Of a DNA stretch of 64,000 nucleotides, positions 27,442-36,743 are shown one piece after another. Position 1 is the stretch's first letter. Each line of letters starts with the position of its first letter. The stretch is from the NCBI RefSeq assembly GCF_900101265.1, contig NZ_FMZS01000002.1, positions 620,001 through 684,000 of the forward strand, given 5' to 3'. The DNA is from Massilia sp. PDC64. GTDB lineage: Bacteria; Pseudomonadota; Gammaproteobacteria; Burkholderiales; Burkholderiaceae_D. A program made the translations under genes and the position numbers. The notes under the pieces were generated by a model that was not told the origin of the DNA, made no database searches, and saw only the letters and a program-made list of their open reading frames with translations.

Positions 27442-30318
27442 CTACGATTTGTTGGGCTTTTTCTCGGTGTCGTTTCTGGCCTGGGCCGCGGCGGCCTTGG
27501 CTTCCGGATTGAGCACCACCTGGACATAATTGTCGGTGTTCAGGTAGCGCTGTGCGGCCCGTTTGACGTCGTCCACGGTCAGGTGCTGCACTTCCTGGTC
27601 GAACGTGAGGATGGTGCCCGGATCGGTGCCTTCCGTCAGCGACGTCTGCAGGGCGGCCAGCCAGTATGTGTTTTCCTGTAGCGACTTGCGGTAGGTCTGC
27701 AGCCAGTTCGTCTTGACCTTGTCCAGGTCTTCCTGCGTGGGACCTTGCGTGCGCATGCGCTCGATTTCGGCGAACGTGGCGTTCAAGACCTTGTCGACGT
27801 TGTCCGGGCCCGTTGGCAGCTGGACGCCGATCGTGTAGTGGCTGTACGGGATGCGCGTCATCGAGGCTTCCATGCCGCCGCCGTAGATCAGGCCCAGCTT
27901 TTCGCGCAGCACGTCGATGATGCGGATGTTCATCACTTCCGTCAGCGCGGACAGGCGCAGTTCTTCCAGTTCCGTCACCTCGGTCGGACCCGTGAACGTC
28001 AGGGACACGTTGCTGCGGTCTTCCGAACCGCTCTTGATTTCGCGCTTGACGACGCCCGTGACGGGGCGGATGCCGAGGTCGCGGTAGGCGGTCGGGATGT
28101 CCGGCGTGGGCAGGCTGCCCAGGTAGGCGGCGATCAGCGGCTTGATGGCGGCGACGTCGAAGCTGCCGACGAAAATGAACGTCAGGCCCTTGGCGCTGGA
28201 AAAGCGCTGGCGGTAGATGGCGATGGCGCGGTCGAGGTCGATCTTGTTGATGTCCTCGGGACGCAGCGCGCGCGGTGCGCGCGGGTTGTTGTCGTACAGC
28301 GTGGCCAGCACGGTGTCGCCGAACAGCGCGCCCGGCTGCGACAGGCGGTTGCGCGCCAGTTCCATCTGCTTGCCGATGAAGGATTTGTACAGGTCCTCGT
28401 CGCGGCGCACGCCGGCGAACTTCAGCCACACCATCTGCAGCATCGTCTCGACGTCGGTGGCGCCCGCCGTGCCCGCGACGACGTCCGTGTTGTTGCCGAG
28501 GCCCGCGCTCACGGAGGCGGCCTTACCGGCCAGGATCTTGCGCATGTCGAGCGGGGAGAAATCCTTCAGGCCCATCGCGGCGACGATGGTGTCGGCGTAG
28601 CGGGCGTTGAACATGTCCTTGTCGTCGAACAGGCTCTGGCCGCCGAAGCGGGCGGCGCTCATCAGGACCTGGTCGTTGCGGAACGTGGTCGGCTTCAGGA
28701 TCACCTTGACGCCGTTCGACAGCGTGAGCCGCGTCAGGCCGAGGGCCGCGTCGCGGCTTTCGTCGACGATCTTGCCGGGCGCGGGCGGCTGGTCCATCAG
28801 GTGCGCGGCCACGGCCTTTTCGTCGTGCGCCTGCACGTCGCGCTTTTCGGCGTTCGCGACGGCCGCCAGCAATTGCTCGCCGGTGGGAATCGGTGCGTCG
28901 CCTTCCGTCTTCGTCGAGCCCGTGTAGATCACGAGCTTGCCGGAGTCGGCCGGGATGGTCTTCGCGGCATAGGCATTGATCTCGGCCAGCGTGATGCCGG
29001 GCACCAGTTCGTTCACGTAGCGGTACTCGGCATCGATGCCGGGGATCGATTCGCCTTCGAGGAAGTTGCGCATCAGCTCGGCGGCGTGGACGGCGGAATC
29101 CGTCTTGTCGCGTTCGTTCCAGGCGCGCTCATAAGTGCGCATCATCGTTTTCTTCATGCGCTCCAGTTCGGCTGTCGTGAAGCCGAAGCGGCGCGCCCGC
29201 TCGTTTTCCTGCACGAGCGCGTCGATGGCGACGGTGGCGCCGTTCATGCCGAGCGCGGCCATCGCGTTGTACGACCGGTAGCGGGGCGTCAGGCGCGACA
29301 GGGCGCTGCTGGCGCCGATGAACGGCGGAGAAGGCAACGCCGACAATTCCTGCAGGCGCTGGTTCAGCATGCCGGAGAACAGCGCTTCGACCAGTTGCTC
29401 GCGGTAGCCGCGCAAGGTGGCGCGCTCGTGGAAGGGCTGCAGCGGGTAGCGGATCAGGATCGAGGCCGGGCCCGCTTCCTTGTCGGTGACGACGAGCGCC
29501 TCGTTGTCCGTGCGGGCCGGGATCCTGGCGTAGTCGCGCGGACGTGCGTGCGCGGGGTTCTTCAGGCCGGCGAAGTGACGACGGATCAATTTCTCGGCCT
29601 GCGCAGGGTCGATGTCGCCCACGGCCACGACGGCCATCAGGTCCGGGCGGTACCAGTCCTTGTAAAAACGGCGCAGGGTGTCCGGCTTGAAGTTGCGGAT
29701 GACGTCTTCCTGGCCGATCGGCAGGCGGTCGGCATAGCGCGAGCCGTTATAGATCTTCGGCATCAGGACTTTCTGCATGCGGTCGCCGGCGCCCTTGCCG
29801 AGGCGGGCTTCCTCGAGGACGATGTCGCGTTCCTTGTCGATGTCGGCGTCCGTCAGCGTGAGGCCGCGGGCCCAGTCCTCCAGCACGAGGAAAGCCTTGT
29901 CGAGGTCCTCCTTGCGGTCGGACGGCACGGGCAGGATGTAGACGGTCTCGTCGAACGACGTGTACGCGTTGAGGTCGGCGCCGAACTTCACGCCGATCGA
30001 CTGCAAATATGAGACGAGCTCGTGCTTCTTGAAATGGCGCGAGCCGTTGAAGGCCATGTGTTCGGTGAAGTGGGCCAGGCCGCGCTGGTCCTCGTCCTCA
30101 AGGATCGAGCCGGCCTTGACGACGAGGCGCAGTTCCAGCTTGTGCTCGGGCATGCGGTTGCGCTGGATGTAGTAGGTCAGGCCATTGTCGAGCTTGCCGA
30201 CCTTGACCTGGGCCCCGACCGGCAGCGGATCGTCGAGCTTCAGGGACGCGCCCGGCGCCAGGCCCTGCACGAGCAGGGCGGCGACGAGGAAAGAGATGCG
30301 GGCGATACGGATGAGCAT
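27442..30318 (-). CDS. M16 family zinc metallopeptidase (insulinase/pitrilysin type), secreted
   Basis: 958 residues. Signal peptide (about 1-24, ending APGAS). The inverted zinc motif H83-F-T-E86-H87 is intact, with a third ligand expected at E163 (DKERDIVLEE). A second, inactive M16 half extends over about 520-940 (PTTFRNDQVLMSAARFGG, and R/Y substrate-closing residues late in the chain). This one-chain, two-half plan is like pitrilysin. It probably degrades peptides in the periplasm. The ATG follows a gap of 249 bases to ribBX, which is divergent. Confidence 0.9.
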   Translation of the reverse strand: MLIRIARISFLVAALLVQGLAPGASLKLDDPLPVGAQVKVGKLDNGLTYYIQRNRMPEHKLELRLVVKAGSILEDEDQRGLAHFTEHMAFNGSRHFKKHELVSYLQSIGVKFGADLNAYTSFDETVYILPVPSDRKEDLDKAFLVLEDWARGLTLTDADIDKERDIVLEEARLGKGAGDRMQKVLMPKIYNGSRYADRLPIGQEDVIRNFKPDTLRRFYKDWYRPDLMAVVAVGDIDPAQAEKLIRRHFAGLKNPAHARPRDYARIPARTDNEALVVTDKEAGPASILIRYPLQPFHERATLRGYREQLVEALFSGMLNQRLQELSALPSPPFIGASSALSRLTPRYRSYNAMAALGMNGATVAIDALVQENERARRFGFTTAELERMKKTMMRTYERAWNERDKTDSAVHAAELMRNFLEGESIPGIDAEYRYVNELVPGITLAEINAYAAKTIPADSGKLVIYTGSTKTEGDAPIPTGEQLLAAVANAEKRDVQAHDEKAVAAHLMDQPPAPGKIVDESRDAALGLTRLTLSNGVKVILKPTTFRNDQVLMSAARFGGQSLFDDKDMFNARYADTIVAAMGLKDFSPLDMRKILAGKAASVSAGLGNNTDVVAGTAGATDVETMLQMVWLKFAGVRRDEDLYKSFIGKQMELARNRLSQPGALFGDTVLATLYDNNPRAPRALRPEDINKIDLDRAIAIYRQRFSSAKGLTFIFVGSFDVAAIKPLIAAYLGSLPTPDIPTAYRDLGIRPVTGVVKREIKSGSEDRSNVSLTFTGPTEVTELEELRLSALTEVMNIRIIDVLREKLGLIYGGGMEASMTRIPYSHYTIGVQLPTGPDNVDKVLNATFAEIERMRTQGPTQEDLDKVKTNWLQTYRKSLQENTYWLAALQTSLTEGTDPGTILTFDQEVQHLTVDDVKRAAQRYLNTDNYVQVVLNPEAKAAAAQARNDTEKKPNKS

Positions 30319-30567
30319 GCGACGACGTCCTCAGCACGGAAAAAAATCATTCTACCTTGCCCGACTTAAGCCATACTTGTAAATGAGCATGATGTAACAC
30401 AGGTCCGGCAGGGCGGGTCGTTGTCATTATGCAACGAAACCACGCCGCGCCTGTGGTAGCGGGACTCTAGAGTGCGGCGCCCCCGACGGGGATACGGCCG
30501 AGGACTGGCAAATCCTTTAAAATAGCGGATTTCCGCACCAGCCGGTCCGTACTCTCGAGGAATCCAC

Positions 30568-31683
30568 ATGCCCATCTCCACCACCCAGGAAATCGTTGAC
30601 GAACTGCGCGCCGGGCGCATGGTCATTTTGGTCGACGAGGAAGACCGCGAGAACGAAGGCGACCTGGTGCTTGCCGCCGAGCACGTCACTCCGGAGGCGA
30701 TCAACTTCATGATCCGCCACGCGCGCGGCCTCGTCTGCCTGACGTTGTCGGAAGAGATCTGCGACCGCCTCGAACTGCCGATGATGACGACCCGTAACGG
30801 CACGTCGTTCGGCACCAACTTCACCGTCTCGATCGAGGCGGCGGAAGGCGTCACGACCGGCATCTCGGCGGCCGACCGCGCCCGGACCATCCAGGTGGCG
30901 GTGGCGAAGGATGCGAAGCCGGAAGACCTCGTCCAGCCGGGTCACATCTTCCCGCTGCGCGCCGTCAAGGGTGGCGTGCTGATGCGTGCCGGCCATACGG
31001 AAGCGGGCTGCGACCTCACGGAAATGGCGGGCCTGACCCCGGCGTCCGTCATCTGCGAGATCATCAAGGAAGACGGCACGATGGCGCGCCTGCCGGACCT
31101 GCTGGAATTCGCGGAGGAGCACAATCTCAAGATCGGCACCATCGCCGACCTGATCCATTACCGCAGCCAGAACGAGACCCTCGTCGAGCGCGTGGCGGAG
31201 CGTCCGCTGGCCACCGTGCACGGCGAGTTCAAGCTGGTCGCCTTCCGCGACAAGCCGAGCGGCTCGGCGCACCTGGCGCTCGTCCACGGCAACCCGCAGG
31301 AAGACCGCGAGACGCTCGTGCGCGTGCACCAGCCGGTGTCGATCCTCGACCTGCTGGACAGCGCGTCCACGTCGCACTCGTGGAACCTCGCGGCCGCGAT
31401 GCAGGCCGTGCAGCAGGCGGAGGCGGGCGTCATCGTCCTGCTCGACTGCGCGGAGACGGCCGACGAACTGTTCGCCCAGTTCGCAGACAAGCCGGTGCGC
31501 CCGGTCGGCCGCGCGGCCAACCTGGACCTGCGTACCTACGGTATCGGCGCGCAGATCCTGCGCCAGCTCGGCGTGCGCAAGATGAAGCTGCTGGCCAACC
31601 CGCGCAAGATGCCGTCGATGGCCGGCTTCGACCTCGAGGTCACCGGCTATCTGGCCAAGCCGGGCTGCGAGGTGAGCTCGTAA
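30568..31683 (+). CDS. ribB: RibBX: 3,4-dihydroxy-2-butanone 4-phosphate synthase with a degenerate GTP cyclohydrolase II domain
   Basis: 371 residues. Residues 1-203 are a complete DHBP synthase: DEEDRENEGDLVLAAEHV (23-40), RHARGLVCL and RAGHTEAGCDL (140-150), which hold the acidic and Mg-binding residues. Residues about 208-371 keep the fold of GTP cyclohydrolase II (start EFKLVAFRD, end DLRTYGIGAQILRQLGVRKMKLLANPRK), but the zinc motif C-x10-C-x-C and the catalytic RCDCG are gone; 252-275 hold no cysteine. It should therefore make the four-carbon precursor only. Similar RibBX proteins are known. Often annotated ribBA. ribH and nusB follow. Confidence 0.93.
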   Translation: MPISTTQEIVDELRAGRMVILVDEEDRENEGDLVLAAEHVTPEAINFMIRHARGLVCLTLSEEICDRLELPMMTTRNGTSFGTNFTVSIEAAEGVTTGISAADRARTIQVAVAKDAKPEDLVQPGHIFPLRAVKGGVLMRAGHTEAGCDLTEMAGLTPASVICEIIKEDGTMARLPDLLEFAEEHNLKIGTIADLIHYRSQNETLVERVAERPLATVHGEFKLVAFRDKPSGSAHLALVHGNPQEDRETLVRVHQPVSILDLLDSASTSHSWNLAAAMQAVQQAEAGVIVLLDCAETADELFAQFADKPVRPVGRAANLDLRTYGIGAQILRQLGVRKMKLLANPRKMPSMAGFDLEVTGYLAKPGCEVSS

Positions 31684-31754
31684 CGAGCAACGCGTAACGC
31701 GGTACCATTACCACATTAATTAATTCACGAAACAAGAGAACAAGAGGCATAGCC

Positions 31755-32234
31755 ATGACGGTAGGAACTTTTGAAAGCAATCTGGCAGGCGAGGGTCTGC
31801 GCATCGGTATCGTGCAGGCACGTTTCAATGCCGATGTCGGCCATGGCCTGCTGTCGGCATGCCTGGCGGAACTGAAGCACCTGGGGGTGGCCGACGAGGA
31901 CATCCTGCACGTGACCGTCCCGGGCGCGCTGGAAATCCCGCTGGCCCTGCAGAAGATGGCCGAGACGCAGCAGTTCGACGCCCTGATCGCGCTGGGCGCC
32001 GTCATCCGCGGCGAAACCTACCACTTCGAGCTCGTGTCGAACGAGTCGGGCGCCGGCATCACCCGCATCGGCCTGGATTACGGCATGCCGATCGCCAACG
32101 CCGTGCTGACGACCGAGACCGACGAGCAGGCGGAAGCCCGCATGGCCGAGAAGGGCACCGATGCGGCACGCGTCGCCGTCGAGATGGCCAACCTGCTGCT
32201 GGGCCTCGAAGAACTGCAGGCCGAAGAAGAGTAA
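31755..32234 (+). CDS. ribH: 6,7-dimethyl-8-ribityllumazine synthase
   Basis: 159 residues, an alpha/beta sandwich of the lumazine synthase family: [28 protein letters not shown] and [16 protein letters not shown], with the substrate-binding histidine in YHFE. It joins the RibB and RibD products before riboflavin synthase. ACAAGAGGC lies before the ATG. The 71-base gap after ribBX contains no strong hairpin, so the genes are likely co-transcribed, and nusB begins 14 bases downstream. Confidence 0.97.
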   Translation: MTVGTFESNLAGEGLRIGIVQARFNADVGHGLLSACLAELKHLGVADEDILHVTVPGALEIPLALQKMAETQQFDALIALGAVIRGETYHFELVSNESGAGITRIGLDYGMPIANAVLTTETDEQAEARMAEKGTDAARVAVEMANLLLGLEELQAEEE

Positions 32235-32248
32235 GACGAGTAGAAACC

Positions 32249-32719
32249 ATGACTGACAAGACCACGCACGCCAATCCCAACAAGAACCGCACGCCGCGCC
32301 ACCGCGCGCGCGAGTTCGCACTGCAGGGGCTGTATCAATGGCTGCTGAACAATGAGCCGGCCTCCACGGTCGTCACCAACATCCGCAGTGCGCACGGCTT
32401 CGACAAGGCCGACGGCGAGTACTTCACGGAACTGCTGAACGGCGCGATCGCCCAGTCGGTGGAACTGCGCGAAGTGATCGCCCCGACCGTCGACCGTCCG
32501 ATCGCGGAGCTGTCGCCGATCGAACACGCCGTGCTGCTGCTCGGTGCGTACGAGCTGAAGAACCAGATCGAGATCCCGTACCGCGTCGTGATCAACGAAG
32601 CCGTGGAACTGACCAAGTCGTTCGGCGGTATCGATGGCCACAAGTACGTCAATGGCGTGCTCGACCGCCTGGCCGGCAAGATGCGTCCGGACGAGGTGGC
32701 GGCGGACGCGCGACGCTGA
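32249..32719 (+). CDS. nusB: Transcription antitermination factor NusB
   Basis: 156 residues, all-helical. NKNRTPRHRAREFALQGLYQW at the N-terminus is the arginine-rich boxA-binding segment; ELSPIEHAVLLLGAYEL and YRVVINEAVELTKSFGG are conserved. Binds boxA RNA with S10 (NusE) in rRNA antitermination. Last gene of ribBX-ribH-nusB; an intrinsic terminator begins 29 bases after its stop. Confidence 0.97.
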   Translation: MTDKTTHANPNKNRTPRHRAREFALQGLYQWLLNNEPASTVVTNIRSAHGFDKADGEYFTELLNGAIAQSVELREVIAPTVDRPIAELSPIEHAVLLLGAYELKNQIEIPYRVVINEAVELTKSFGGIDGHKYVNGVLDRLAGKMRPDEVAADARR

Positions 32720-32747
32720 TTTTTTACCCGCTACATATATATAGTAA

Positions 32748-32780
32748 GAAAGCCGCTTGGGAAACCGGGCGGCTTTTTTT
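32748..32780 (+). terminator. Intrinsic terminator of ribBX-ribH-nusB
   Basis: AAGCCGC (32750-32756) pairs with GCGGCTT (32769-32775) around a 12-base loop, followed by a run of Ts to 32780. Confidence 0.88.
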
Positions 32781-32821
32781 ATGTCAGTCCCAGGATGACG
32801 GCCATGGCAGGCACGGGTAAA

Positions 32822-32860
32822 AAATGAAAGCCACCGCAGCTTGCGCCGACGGTGGCTTTC
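32822..32860 (-). terminator. Intrinsic terminator of the lytic transglycosylase gene
   Basis: A perfect 10-bp stem (32827-32836 with 32850-32859) and 13-base loop. On the minus strand it is followed by CATTTTTTACCC, a good U tract, 30 bases after the stop of the gene. Confidence 0.85.
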
Positions 32861-32888
32861 GACCAGGAAAGGAGTGTTTGGGGTGGAC

Positions 32889-33809
32889 TCAGAGTCCGGC
32901 GACTGTCTCGCCGCTCTGGTTGCCGCCGTGCGCCGCTTCGGTCGACGCGGTGTCCGGCTTGGCCGGGGCGCTGGCCGATTTCTGGGCCAGCGTCGTGCTC
33001 GGGGCCGGCGACGGCGGGAAATAGATCGGAACGTTCTTGCCGCTGGCGACCTGCTTCAGGCGCTTGTACTCCGTCAGGACCTTGGAGCCGTAGCCGGAAT
33101 CGTCGTCGATGGCGCCGGCGCCGACATAGCTCTTCAGGCCTGCTTCCACCGAGCCCGTGCGGGTGACGTAATCCTTCAGGATCTGGGCGCCGACGCGGAT
33201 GTTGGCCACCGGATTCAGGGCAGCCTGCGAGCCGCCGACTTCCTCGAACTTGTCGCTGTGGACCTTGGACATCACCTGCATCAGGCCCTGCGCGCCCATC
33301 GGGCTTTCCGCGAACGGATTCAGGCCGGACTCGATGGCCATCACGGCCAGGATCAGCAGGGGATCCAGCTTGATCTCGTGCGCCGTGCTGTACGCGGTCG
33401 TGACGAGCATGTTGGCGGCATCGCCGGCCACGCGGTAACGGCGCGACAGCCAGTCCGTCACGTATTTCTGCTGACGGGTGGGGCGGTTCGCCGCCTTGTC
33501 GTCGCTGTTGGCGATCTCGACGGCGTCCGCGCCGCGCGCAGCTACGAGCTGGACCGCGGGATTGGCGGTGGCAACCTGCGTCGGCACAGCGCGTTGCGGG
33601 CTCAGGAAATCCGACACCCGTTTTGCAAAATCGGGGCGGCTGTACAGCAGGGCAATCATTGCTACTGCGGAAAGACCGAAAACGGTCAGGGTATGTTGTG
33701 CGGTGGTCAAAACACCGCGTGCCGCTTTGATCACGGAAGACCACGTGACTGGCTGGCTGGCCATCTGTTGGACGAGCCTTGCGCTCGTGCCGATGAAGCG
33801 ATGGATCAT
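32889..33809 (-). CDS. Lytic transglycosylase, membrane-anchored (SLT family 1)
   Basis: 306 residues. One N-terminal membrane helix (about 34-52) acts as an anchor. The catalytic SLT domain (about 115-260) has AIESGLNPFAESPMGAQGLMQVM with the catalytic glutamate in AIES, and later GSVEAGLKSYVGAG, which corresponds to the A-Y-N-A-G segment. The tail is Pro/Ser/Ala-rich. It should cleave glycan strands in the periplasm. The start at 33809 has AAAGGAGAG directly upstream on the minus strand; the frame is open for 72 codons further but without conservation. It is convergent with nusB and has its own terminator. Confidence 0.88.
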   Translation of the reverse strand: MIHRFIGTSARLVQQMASQPVTWSSVIKAARGVLTTAQHTLTVFGLSAVAMIALLYSRPDFAKRVSDFLSPQRAVPTQVATANPAVQLVAARGADAVEIANSDDKAANRPTRQQKYVTDWLSRRYRVAGDAANMLVTTAYSTAHEIKLDPLLILAVMAIESGLNPFAESPMGAQGLMQVMSKVHSDKFEEVGGSQAALNPVANIRVGAQILKDYVTRTGSVEAGLKSYVGAGAIDDDSGYGSKVLTEYKRLKQVASGKNVPIYFPPSPAPSTTLAQKSASAPAKPDTASTEAAHGGNQSGETVAGL

Positions 33810-34279
33810 CGTCTCTCCTTTGTCGCGGAAAAAGCCATCCCGTCGCCGCGCAGGGGCGCAGCGTTCGAACGAACTCATGCCGTGCATCAGAAAACCGTCC
33901 GTCGCCGCGCATAGCGGTCGAGGAACGCCGTCATTGCTTGCTTCAGCTGGGCAGCGCTGCAGTGGAGGCGCCCAGTGGCTAACAACTGTCTCGGGGTTGG
34001 TTGGGCAGACGCCCAGTGAAAACACTCCTTAAAATGTCGCTGGGGCCCCGACCCCGTGAAAGAATGAGACCGGATAAAATCACGTGCTGGACGGGACCGG
34101 CTCAATTTGTACGGCGGATTGTAGAAGCTCGTTTATATCAAGTCAATACTAGCACTCACGTGCTTAATTACTTTTAGATCTAATATTCGCCCAGGCGCTC
34201 ATCAATTCTTTGGCAAATCAACCACTTGCCGGTGATTGTTAGCACTCCTCAAAAGATGTAAAAAAGAATTAAAAATTCA
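33810..34279. other. Gene-free region between a lytic transglycosylase gene and ubiD
   Basis: 470 bases that separate two divergent genes. The half near ubiD (about 34120-34279) is AT-rich and should hold its promoter. TTGTTA (34236-34241) with TAAAAA (34259-34264) 17 bases apart is one candidate, but it would leave a leader of under 10 bases. Two copies of CGCCCAGTG occur near 33970 and 34010. No RNA gene or further ORF with support was seen. Confidence 0.5.
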
Positions 34280-35779
34280 ATGAACTACTCTGATCTGCGG
34301 GATTTTATTGCTAAGTTGCAAGAAAACGGTGACTTCAAGCGCGTATCGGCGCCTATTTCACCGAATCTTGAAATGACGGAGGTGTGCGACCGGACGTTGC
34401 GCGCCGGCGGGCCCGCGCTGCTGTTCGAAAACCCGGTGGATGCCGCCGGCAAACGCTATCCGATCCCCGTGCTGGCCAACTTGTTCGGCACGCCGCGCCG
34501 CGTGGCGCTGGGCATGGGCGCGGACGACGTGAGCGAGCTGCGCAAGATCGGCCACGTGCTGGCGCGCCTGAAGGAGCCCGAGCCGCCGAAGGGCTTCCGC
34601 GACATCATGGACCTCGGTTCGCTCGTCAAGGCCGTGTGGGACATGGCGCCGAAGGAAGTGAAGGGTGCTCCTTGCCACGACATCGTCTGGGAAGGCGCCG
34701 ACGTGGACCTCGCCCGCCTGCCGATCCAGCATTGCTGGCCGGGCGACATCGCCCCTTTGATCACATGGGGCCTCGTGATCACGAAAGGCCCGAACAAGAA
34801 GCGCCAGAACCTGGGCATCTACCGCCAGCAGGTGCTGGGACCGAACAAGGTCATCATGCGCTGGCTCGCGCACCGCGGCGGCGCGCTCGACTTTCGCGAG
34901 CACTGCATCGCCAATCCCGGCAAGCCGTATCCGGTGGCGGTGGCGTTGGGCGCCGACCCGGCCACGATCCTGGGTGCCGTGACGCCCGTGCCGGACACGC
35001 TGTCCGAATACCAGTTCGCCGGCCTGCTGCGCGGCCAGCGGACCGTCCTGACGAAGGCGATCGGCAGCGAGCTGCGCGTGCCGGCGTCGGCCGAGATCGT
35101 GCTCGAGGGGCATATCTATCCAGACGAAAACCATCCGTCCGGCTTCGAGCATGCACTGGAAGGGCCGTACGGCGACCACACCGGCTATTACAACGAGCAG
35201 GACTGGTTCCCCGTGTTCACGATCGACCGCATCACCATGCGGCGCGACCCGATCTACCACTCGACCTATACGGGTAAACCGCCCGACGAGCCGGCCGTGC
35301 TGGGCGTCGCGCTGAACGAAGTGTTCGTGCCCCTGCTGCAAAAACAGTTCACCGAGATCACGGATTTCTATCTGCCGCCGGAAGGCTGCAGCTACCGCAT
35401 GGCCGTCGTGCAGATGAAGAAGCAGTACGCCGGCCACGCGAAGCGCGTGATGTTCGGCGTGTGGAGCTTCCTGCGCCAGTTCATGTATACGAAGTTCATC
35501 GTCGTCGTGGACGAGGACGTCGACGTGCGCGACTGGAAGGAAGTGATCTGGGCCATCACGACCCGCGTGGACCCGACCCGCGACACGGTCATGGTCGACA
35601 ACACGCCCATCGACTACCTCGACTTCGCATCGCCGATCAGCGGCCTGGGCAGCAAGATGGGGATCGACGCCACGAATAAATGGCCGGGCGAGACGAACCG
35701 GGAGTGGGGCACGCCCATCGTCATGACGCCGGAAGTGAAGGCGCGCGTGGACGGGATCTGGCAGCAGCTGGGGCTGTGA
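34280..35779 (+). CDS. ubiD: UbiD family decarboxylase (4-hydroxy-3-polyprenylbenzoate decarboxylase)
   Basis: 499 residues, matching UbiD length. [22 protein letters not shown] is the usual N-terminus. [17 protein letters not shown] carries the conserved E-x-x-x-R/E-type active-site acid region, and [15 protein letters not shown] and [19 protein letters not shown] follow. It decarboxylates the prenylated ring in ubiquinone synthesis using prenylated FMN. ubiX, which makes the cofactor, is not in the window. The ATG lies in an AT-rich leader with no clear Shine-Dalgarno sequence. Confidence 0.95.
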   Translation: MNYSDLRDFIAKLQENGDFKRVSAPISPNLEMTEVCDRTLRAGGPALLFENPVDAAGKRYPIPVLANLFGTPRRVALGMGADDVSELRKIGHVLARLKEPEPPKGFRDIMDLGSLVKAVWDMAPKEVKGAPCHDIVWEGADVDLARLPIQHCWPGDIAPLITWGLVITKGPNKKRQNLGIYRQQVLGPNKVIMRWLAHRGGALDFREHCIANPGKPYPVAVALGADPATILGAVTPVPDTLSEYQFAGLLRGQRTVLTKAIGSELRVPASAEIVLEGHIYPDENHPSGFEHALEGPYGDHTGYYNEQDWFPVFTIDRITMRRDPIYHSTYTGKPPDEPAVLGVALNEVFVPLLQKQFTEITDFYLPPEGCSYRMAVVQMKKQYAGHAKRVMFGVWSFLRQFMYTKFIVVVDEDVDVRDWKEVIWAITTRVDPTRDTVMVDNTPIDYLDFASPISGLGSKMGIDATNKWPGETNREWGTPIVMTPEVKARVDGIWQQLGL

Positions 35780-35826
35780 GGCGGGCGTACTCTATATAGG
35801 TAGCGGCGGGGCTTGCCGGGGGCGGT

Positions 35827-35855
35827 TTGCCGGTCGCCCCGTTAGCGGTTATAAT
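35827..35855 (+). promoter_or_regulatory. Sigma-70 promoter of the 4.5S RNA gene
   Basis: TTGCCG (35827-35832) and the consensus TATAAT (35850-35855) are separated by 17 bases. The expected start is about 35861-35863, at the first paired bases of the RNA. Confidence 0.85.
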
Positions 35856-35860
35856 GCGAG

Positions 35861-35960
35861 CTGGCGGGCCCCTGCGCATTGTGGCATGGTTTACCTGGTC
35901 AGGTCGGGAACGAAGCAGCCAAAGCCGTTCACCGCAAGTGCCGCAGATCAGGCTCGCCTA
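35861..35960 (+). ncRNA. ffs: Signal recognition particle 4.5S RNA
   Basis: About 100 bases that fold into one long hairpin. The 5' arm GGCGGGCCCCTGCGCA pairs with the 3' arm near GCAGATCAGGCTCGCC. The apical part has the conserved Ffh-binding bulges: GGTCAGGTC and GGGAACGAAGCAGCC around 35898-35920. It forms the SRP with Ffh. A T-rich stretch (35971-35976) just after the fold may serve as terminator. Ends are estimated from the pairing. Confidence 0.93.
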
Positions 35961-35977
35961 CTACCCTCGGTTTTTCC

Positions 35978-36649
35978 TTATTCGTCGATCTCCGCTTCGA
36001 GCGGGCGCATCGACACCTCCACCAGCGGGTTTTCCTTCAGCAGATCGTCGTCGAGCTTGAGCCTGACATGGTGCTTCGCGTCGCTGGCATAGCGCTTGTC
36101 GCCGCCGGCGGCCTTGATGGTCAGCTGGGCCGGCTTGTCGAACTTGAAGATCACCGATTTCATCGTGGGCACGAACAGGCTCAGCGCGCCGGCCACCTTG
36201 CCGATCGCGGCATTGGTCTGGGGAATCGCGCCCATCACGGTCGCGTAGCGCCACTGCGTCGCTTCGGGCAGCACGGCGCCCAGGTCGAAGCCCATGCGCA
36301 TCTTTTCGCCCTTGGGCAGGCTCGTCCAGATCTGCGCGTCATGCGCCATCCACTGCGGATTCAGCACCATGCGCGCGCGTCCGCTCGCATCGAGCGGCAA
36401 GGGCGTCCGACTGGTGCCGTCCACGACGACGAGGCCGGCATCCAGCGGCGAGATCGCCTTGTTGACGGGTACCAGCTTGGCGTACAGGATCACCTTGTCG
36501 CGCTCGGCCGGGGGCAGGGCATCGAACTTGTCCAGTTTGATGACGTCGACGAGCTTGCGGTACGGGAGCCATTCGCGTTCGGCGGCATGGACCTGGACGG
36601 CGAGCAGCAGCGAAGCGAGGATCAGCGGAATGCGCGGCGACGTTTTCAT
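35978..36649 (-). CDS. Secreted protein of unknown function
   Basis: 223 residues. Signal peptide 1-22 (MKTSPRIPLILASLLLAVQVHA, cleaved before AEREW). The mature part opens REWLPYRKLVDVIKLDKFDAL and contains paired beta-rich segments (FDLGAVLPEATQWRYATVMGAI, LSLFVPTMKSVIFKF). It ends with an acidic tail (SMRPLEAEIDE). It may belong to the DUF2987 group, but I cannot confirm this from motifs. It is convergent with the 4.5S RNA and divergent from dnaX, so it forms its own transcription unit. Likely periplasmic. Confidence 0.7.
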   Translation of the reverse strand: MKTSPRIPLILASLLLAVQVHAAEREWLPYRKLVDVIKLDKFDALPPAERDKVILYAKLVPVNKAISPLDAGLVVVDGTSRTPLPLDASGRARMVLNPQWMAHDAQIWTSLPKGEKMRMGFDLGAVLPEATQWRYATVMGAIPQTNAAIGKVAGALSLFVPTMKSVIFKFDKPAQLTIKAAGGDKRYASDAKHHVRLKLDDDLLKENPLVEVSMRPLEAEIDE

Positions 36650-36743
36650 ATTTTCCGAATTGACACAAAATATCAGTGTAGGGGAATTCCCGACGAGCGT
36701 CTAATGTTGCCGCGCCTGGCCCGGTCTACGGTAAAATCCCGGT

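Noticed and set aside
30319..30567. FMN riboswitch upstream of ribBX
   Set aside because: The conserved RFN blocks were not found in this gap or before ribD.
34140..34250. CIRCE-like heat-shock operator
   Set aside because: Only single TAGCACTC half-sites are present, in the same orientation; the inverted second half GAGTGCTAA is missing.
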